Of a DNA stretch of 9,878 nt, positions 7,010 to 9,878 are shown one piece after another. This DNA comes from Anaerolineae bacterium (lineage in GTDB: Bacteria > Chloroflexota > Anaerolineae > Promineifilales > Promineifilaceae): assembly GCA_028277515.1 (NCBI GenBank), contig JANQGC010000150.1, positions 1-9,878 of the forward strand, written 5' to 3'. The notes beneath the pieces were generated by a model. That model had not been told where the DNA came from, ran no database searches, and saw only the letters and a program-made list of their open reading frames with translations. Every line of letters starts with the position of its first letter. The stretch's first letter is position 1. A program made the position numbers and the translations under genes.

Positions 7010-7079
7010 AATGGACTGTTGAAAAACTTCGCCTTTCGGCCTATGCCATTGATAATGACATGACAAAGGAGTAATTATA

Positions 7080-7829
7080 ATGACAGGAAAGGAAAGAAGA
7101 TTAAAGCGAATATTCGTGGGTGAGCAAAAACGTTGTTTGCTTTCACCACTCGATCATGGCGGTTGGTTAGGCCCGGTTCAAGGGATTCATCGCCCCCGTT
7201 CCATTGTGGAGGCCGTTCTGGCCGGCGGAGCCAACGCCTTGTTGTTTTCTCCCGGCTTTTACCGGCGGGTCGCCCCGCTTATTCCACCTGCGGCCGGCAT
7301 TGTCCTGCGCGTTAGCCTAACCGCCGGATTGAGCGAACAAGGGTCACAGGAAACCCCAATCGCCTCTTTAGAAACTGCCTTGCGCATGGATGCGGATGCG
7401 TTGGCTGTCTCTGTATTTTTCGGCCGTTCCGGGGACATTGATATTTACCGCTGGTTGGCCGGATTGATCGATCAAGCAGCGCGCTACCAGATGCCGGTTG
7501 TGGCCGAGATGATGCCGCCCGGCGATAAGTTTTATGACGCCGAGGCGGTTGCCCATGCAGCGCGCATCGGTATGGAAATCGGGGCGGATGTTATTAAAAC
7601 CAATTACTGCGGTGATGTCGCCGAATTTCGCCATGTCACGGCCTCAGCGCCGGTACCCATCATCGTCGCCGGGGGTCCTAGCAAAGGTGACGACGATAAC
7701 ACGGTTCAGATGGTTCGTGACGCCGTGGCCGGCGGCGCGGCCGGTGTCGCTATCGGCCGTCGTGTCTGGCAGTCAGATGACCCGGTGGCGGCCACCAGGG
7801 GTATCTATAACGTCCTCTTTGCCGAATGA
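7080..7829 (+). CDS. Class I aldolase, DhnA/FbaB/LacD-like (TIM barrel)
   Basis: A cytoplasmic Schiff-base aldolase of 249 residues, expected to cleave a phosphorylated ketose or a related compound. The N-terminal strand has SPLDHG with Asp25, a conserved active-site residue of the DhnA family. The predicted Schiff-base lysine is Lys173 in ADVIKTNYCGD. Phosphate-binding loops are AGGPSKG (glycines 198-199) and AIGRRVW (from Gly226). Relatives include class I fructose-1,6-bisphosphate aldolase, tagatose-bisphosphate aldolase, the AI-2 enzyme LsrF and aminodeoxyheptulosonate synthase, so the family alone does not fix the substrate. The ATG at 7080 has AAAGGAG at 7066-7072. Position after dehydrogenase and kinase suggests it performs the last, carbon-splitting step of the pathway. 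It is the last plus-strand gene before the heptamer hairpin. Confidence 0.87.
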   Translation: MTGKERRLKRIFVGEQKRCLLSPLDHGGWLGPVQGIHRPRSIVEAVLAGGANALLFSPGFYRRVAPLIPPAAGIVLRVSLTAGLSEQGSQETPIASLETALRMDADALAVSVFFGRSGDIDIYRWLAGLIDQAARYQMPVVAEMMPPGDKFYDAEAVAHAARIGMEIGADVIKTNYCGDVAEFRHVTASAPVPIIVAGGPSKGDDDNTVQMVRDAVAGGAAGVAIGRRVWQSDDPVAATRGIYNVLFAE

Positions 7830-7853
7830 CACAATGTGCCAAGCGGATTCAAA

Positions 7854-7941
7854 GAGCAGTGAGCAGTGAGCAGTAAGCAGTGAGCAGTGAGCAGTAAACA
7901 GTAAGTAAGCAGTGACTGTTTACTGTTCACTGACTTCTGAC
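7854..7941. repeat. Heptamer tandem repeat with inverted half
   Basis: Seven heptamers of the form (G/A)A(G/A)CAGT run without a break from 7854 to 7902. After AAGT comes another, AAGCAGT, at 7907-7913. The following DNA (7914-7941) carries the complementary heptamers GACTGTT, TACTGTT, CACTGAC and TTCTGAC. The array fills most of the gap between the convergent aldolase and pyrB genes. Short heptamer arrays of this kind are familiar in cyanobacterial and Chloroflexota intergenic DNA, where copy number tends to vary between relatives. Confidence 0.9.
7885..7932. terminator. Hairpin between convergent genes, possible bidirectional terminator
   Basis: Bases 7885-7902 pair with 7915-7932 over 18 positions, with a single G-U wobble (7891 with 7926) and a 12-base loop. 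It arises from the heptamer array and its inverted half. Its position about 55 bases after the aldolase stop and 30 after the pyrB stop suits a shared transcription end. There is no long U-tract on either strand, so intrinsic termination is unproven. Confidence 0.5.
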
Positions 7942-7961
7942 TACTCGCTACCCGCCACTCA

Positions 7962-8957
7962 TTACGCTTTTCCCAAAACGGCCGCTAACAAGGCCATGCG
8001 AATGTACATCCCGTTCTGCACCTGGCGGAAGTAGGCTGCCCGTGGATCGTCGTCCACACTGTAATGAATTTCACCCACACGTGGCAGGGGATGCATGATC
8101 ACCATTTTTTCTTTGGCACGATCCATAATATCCGGAGTAATTTCGTAATGATCCTTGACCTCTTCATATTGGGCTAAATCGGCGAAGCGTTCTTTTTGTA
8201 CGCGAGTGACATATAGTACGTCTACATTATCAATGACATCAGCCACATCATGGGTCTCCCGCGCTTCAATGCCCGCATCACGTACCTCGTTCATGATGGC
8301 CAGGGGCAGGCGCAAGATTTCCGGTGAGACGAAGCGCAGGTTGACGTCGAAATGCAGCAGGAGTTTAGTTAAGGAGTGGACGGTTCGGCCGTTGCGCAAA
8401 TCGCCGACCATAGCCACATTCAAACCATCAATCTGGCCCAATTCTTCGCGAATGGTGAACAAGTCAAGCAACGCTTGCGTGGGATGCTCGCCCGCGCCAT
8501 CGCCGGCATTGATCACCGGTATGCCGGAATAATCGGCCGCCAATTGAGCCGATCCAACCTGCGGATGACGGAGCACAATGGCATCCGAATACTGCTCCAA
8601 TGTGCGCACGGTGTCAGCCAATGTTTCCCCTTTGCTGACGGAACTGAACTGGACGCCCTGGGTAATTGGAATCACCGCACCACCCAATCGTTCCATGGCC
8701 GCGATGAAAGAAGAACTGGTGCGCGTACTTGGTTCATAAAAGAGACAGGTCAAAACATTGCCCTTCAGTAAATCAACTTCGCCTACACGCTGCACCATTT
8801 CGCGCATTTCACGTGCCCGGCCAAAAATGTAGGCCAGCTTGTCACGATCAAACTGCTTTACCGATATGACGTCCATGTTGGTCAAGCCGTTGCCGGTGAA
8901 GGTTTTCCGGGGCAGTTGATCGTAATCGAATAAGGGTTTTAATTGGTCGATGATCAT
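7962..8957 (-). CDS. pyrB: Aspartate carbamoyltransferase catalytic subunit
   Basis: Catalyses the committed step of pyrimidine synthesis: carbamoyl phosphate plus L-aspartate gives N-carbamoyl-L-aspartate and phosphate, in the cytoplasm. The 331-residue protein has the carbamoyl-phosphate loop STRTS (77-81), the 80s-loop lysine in SKGETLADT (Lys109), LRHP (Arg130), [14 protein letters not shown] (His158), [12 protein letters not shown], the aspartate-binding [10 protein letters not shown] and the 240s-loop PLPRVGEI. It has about 28 residues before the usual first strand (ISVKQF), a longer N-terminus than E. coli PyrB. The start at 8957 is set by AAGGAGA just upstream on the minus strand. No pyrI regulatory-subunit gene or other pyrimidine gene is adjacent. 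The 377-bp upstream gap contains tandem hairpins and a terminator that may belong to its leader. A weak promoter match (TTGAAC, 18 bp, TACATT) ends about 27 bases before the start. Confidence 0.97.
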   Translation of the reverse strand: MIIDQLKPLFDYDQLPRKTFTGNGLTNMDVISVKQFDRDKLAYIFGRAREMREMVQRVGEVDLLKGNVLTCLFYEPSTRTSSSFIAAMERLGGAVIPITQGVQFSSVSKGETLADTVRTLEQYSDAIVLRHPQVGSAQLAADYSGIPVINAGDGAGEHPTQALLDLFTIREELGQIDGLNVAMVGDLRNGRTVHSLTKLLLHFDVNLRFVSPEILRLPLAIMNEVRDAGIEARETHDVADVIDNVDVLYVTRVQKERFADLAQYEEVKDHYEITPDIMDRAKEKMVIMHPLPRVGEIHYSVDDDPRAAYFRQVQNGMYIRMALLAAVLGKA

Positions 8958-8985
8958 GATTTCAATCTCCTTAAAATAAATTTAA

Positions 8986-9120
8986 TGTAAAACAAACATT
9001 CCTGTTTGTTCAAGGCGCAAGCTGGATAGCTTACGCTACAAATCTGTAAAACAAACATTCCTGTTTGTTCAAGGCGCAAGCTAGAAAGCTTACGCTACGG
9101 GTACAAACATTCCTGTTTGT
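8986..9120. repeat. Tandem hairpin repeat upstream of pyrB (period 59 bp, 2 units plus partial)
   Basis: Two 54-bp units (8986-9039 and 9045-9098) differ only at two bases, both in one tetraloop (GGAT versus AGAA). A partial third unit covers 9103-9120. Each full unit contains two hairpins. The first is AACAAACA, TTCC, TGTTTGTT (8991-9010, 9050-9069; 7-bp form at 9103-9120). The second is built on AAGCT/AGCTT flanked by GCGC and ACGC. Differences confined to the loop suggest the stems are constrained or were recently duplicated. The array lies between a minus-strand terminator and the pyrB ribosome binding site, so it would be in the pyrB leader RNA if transcription starts upstream. Confidence 0.92.
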
Positions 9121-9157
9121 TTTTTCCGCAAGCAAGAATGTTCTCGATATAAGGCAG

Positions 9158-9189
9158 AAAAAAAGCCCGATCCTTCAGGATCGGGCTTT
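9158..9189 (-). terminator. Strong intrinsic terminator, minus strand
   Basis: AAAGCCCGATCC (9162-9173) pairs perfectly with GGATCGGGCTTT (9178-9189) around a four-base loop. Read on the minus strand it is followed by seven T residues (A run 9158-9164), the classic Rho-independent form. The plus-strand side has no U-tract, so it acts on minus-strand transcripts. It either ends the message of the CoA-binding-protein gene at 9335-9736 or is an attenuator in the pyrB leader about 200 bases before the pyrB start. Confidence 0.9.
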
Positions 9190-9267
9190 GACATCCATTT
9201 GATGGGCTGCGGGTAAAATATCACCCGCAGGTCTTGTATCTTTTTCCGACGCATACCATAAAAACAT
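9175..9267 (-). CDS. Possible leader ORF ending inside the terminator loop
   Basis: A 30-codon ORF starts at ATG (9267 on the minus strand). It runs through the 9207-9230 hairpin and the ascending stem of the terminator, and stops at a TGA exactly in the terminator loop (9175-9177). The start is followed at once by a T-rich stretch (ATGTTTTTATGG). This resembles the E. coli pyrBI leader, where a ribosome following RNA polymerase into the attenuator prevents hairpin formation when UTP is low. There is no Shine-Dalgarno, an in-frame GTG lies three codons upstream, and short ORFs like this arise by chance, so it is a hypothesis only. Confidence 0.2.
   Translation of the reverse strand: MFLWYASEKDTRPAGDILPAAHQMDVKARS
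9207..9230. other. Hairpin upstream of the minus-strand terminator
   Basis: CTGCGGGT (9207-9214) and ACCCGCAG (9223-9230) form a perfect 8-bp stem with an eight-base AT-rich loop. On the minus strand it is the hairpin immediately before the intrinsic terminator, the position of a pause hairpin in attenuated leaders. No function can be assigned. Confidence 0.75.
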
Positions 9268-9285
9268 ATCTTGCACCGGGATTTA

Positions 9286-9315
9286 AGTTTAGCATAGAGT
9301 TTGAAATTGGTCCAA
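9286..9315 (-). promoter_or_regulatory. Weak candidate promoter toward pyrB
   Basis: On the minus strand, TTGGAC (9315-9310), an 18-bp spacer and TAAACT (9291-9286) loosely match sigma-70 elements. Transcription would start near 9279 and place both hairpins, the terminator and the tandem repeat in a pyrB leader of about 320 nt. The -35 lies within the inverted repeat at 9304-9336. The match is modest and could be chance. Confidence 0.25.
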
Positions 9316-9336
9316 TCTAAAAGGTTGGACCAATTT
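9304..9336. repeat. Inverted repeat at the 3' end of the CoA-binding-protein gene
   Basis: AAATTGGTCCAA (9304-9315) and TTGGACCAATTT (9325-9336) are perfect 12-base reverse complements with a nine-base loop. On the minus strand the hairpin begins within the TAA stop codon (9335-9337) of the gene at 9335-9736. The T-run after it is only three bases, so it is a weak terminator candidate at best. It may be another of the intergenic palindromes that populate this region. Confidence 0.88.
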
Positions 9337-9736
9337 AATGCACATTGCGCACCCTATGCTCAACCATCATGCAAGAATCCTGCACTACACCCAACCCGGC
9401 TTCTTGCGCTTTTCTACCGGCCGCTTCATTATATATTCCCCGCTGCATCCAGACCGCTTTAGCCCCAACCTCAATCGCCTGGTCAACAAAAGGGGGAACC
9501 TTTTCGCTGCGCTGGAAAACCAACACCAGGTCCACCGGATGCGGAATAGATGCCAGGTCCGGGTACGCCTTCTCGCCCAGCGCTTCCTCAAGATAAGGGT
9601 TTACCGGGATAATACGATAGCCATGCCCCTGTAAATAGGCTGGAACATAATAGCCGGCCCGACTTTGTCGCCTGGAAAAGCCGACGACGGCGATAGTTTT
9701 TGTCTCAATTAAAATCTTATTTATGGAATTATTCAA
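9335..9736 (-). CDS. CoA-binding domain protein, YccU-like
   Basis: A small cytoplasmic Rossmann-type protein of 133 residues, matching single-domain CoA-binding proteins (CoA_binding_2, YccU type). Visible family marks are the nucleotide-binding IAVVGFS (15-21), GYRIIPVNP (39-47), IPHPVDLVLVFQRSEKVP, AKAVWMQRGIYNEAA (VWMQ at 95-98) and VVQDSCMMVEH (Cys122). The biochemical role of these proteins is poorly defined; some bind CoA or acyl-CoA. The start is a TTG at 9736: an ideal GGAGG lies seven bases upstream, an in-frame TAG lies just beyond it, and no ATG is available near the N-terminus. It is transcribed in the same direction as pyrB but 377 bases away, with a terminator between them. Confidence 0.9.
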   Translation of the reverse strand: MNNSINKILIETKTIAVVGFSRRQSRAGYYVPAYLQGHGYRIIPVNPYLEEALGEKAYPDLASIPHPVDLVLVFQRSEKVPPFVDQAIEVGAKAVWMQRGIYNEAAGRKAQEAGLGVVQDSCMMVEHRVRNVH

Positions 9737-9798
9737 TCCGGCACCTCCGTTCTATGAAAGGCCATTATTAACGTCAGGACAGTTCCAAAGTCAGATTC

Positions 9799-9878
9799 GT
9801 AACCGCGATTTCACAATCGCGTTCTTGTGCATACGCCAGAGCGCGAAAATGATTTCGCGGTTACGGTACGATAATTGG
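9799..9878. repeat. Two-hairpin element, complete copy, and right end of the terminal repeat
   Basis: The complete element is 9799-9864. It opens with GTAACCGCG and closes with the exact reverse complement CGCGGTTAC (9856-9864), with two internal hairpins, CGCGATT/AATCGCG and CGCGAAA/TTTCGCG. The whole could fold as a three-way junction. Bases 9804-9878 repeat 1-75 exactly. The element lies upstream of the minus-strand CoA-binding-protein gene, after a 62-bp stretch (9737-9798) in which I see only that gene's Shine-Dalgarno. Confidence 0.95.

Noticed and set aside
8155..8771. Plus-strand ORFs inside pyrB
   Set aside because: They are antisense shadows of a gene whose minus-strand reading contains every conserved carbamoyltransferase motif.
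8986..9120. CRISPR array
   Set aside because: The 54-bp units are separated by about 5 bp rather than by unique spacers, and no cas genes are present.
9207..9300. PyrR-binding RNA or other known riboswitch in the pyrB leader
   Set aside because: I could not find the PyrR loop consensus or any riboswitch core on the minus strand; only simple hairpins are visible.
1..9878. A complete 9.8-kb plasmid
   Set aside because: The ends overlap exactly, but there is no replication, partition or mobilisation gene, the content is chromosomal metabolism, and the overlap lies in a dispersed repeat.

Overview
This is most likely a piece of a Chloroflexota chromosome, probably an Anaerolineae-like lineage. 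The inference rests on style rather than on a marker gene. The lipoprotein has an LAAC lipobox followed by a long Glu/Ala/Pro linker, coding DNA has mid-range GC and is rich in GGCCG words, and almost every intergenic gap carries a palindromic repeat. No replication, transfer, phage, CRISPR, tRNA or rRNA gene was found.

Layout. Positions 1-75 are identical to 9804-9878, so the window ends in a direct terminal repeat. Seven plus-strand genes then form one apparent catabolic unit: a GntR/UTRA regulator (183-911), a CUT1-type sugar-binding lipoprotein (1024-2409), two MalF/MalG-type permeases (2473-3369, 3472-4302), a zinc polyol dehydrogenase (4323-5351), a FGGY carbohydrate kinase (5458-6945) and a DhnA/LacD-like class I aldolase (7080-7829). 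Facing them on the minus strand are pyrB, aspartate carbamoyltransferase (7962-8957), and a small CoA-binding-domain protein (9335-9736).

How the genes may work together. A consensus sigma-70-type promoter (TTGACA, 17 bp, TATAAT) precedes gntR. A palindrome lies between the predicted transcription start and the Shine-Dalgarno, as expected for an autorepressed operon. The inferred pathway is import of a sugar or polyol, oxidation to a ketose, phosphorylation, and aldol cleavage to three-carbon units. The substrate is not readable from sequence. The transporter has no ATPase gene here, so it presumably uses a shared MsmK/MalK-type ATPase encoded elsewhere.

Non-coding content. The gaps hold a two-hairpin element (both ends, plus an inverted diverged copy at 6949-7009), three different intergenic inverted repeats, a heptamer array forming a long hairpin between convergent genes, a 59-bp-period tandem repeat upstream of pyrB, and a strong intrinsic terminator on the minus strand. 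A short ORF ends inside that terminator's loop, raising the possibility of pyrL-like attenuation of pyrB. The terminal repeat belongs to the dispersed two-hairpin family, so apparent circularity is more likely an assembly effect than a real 9.8-kb plasmid.
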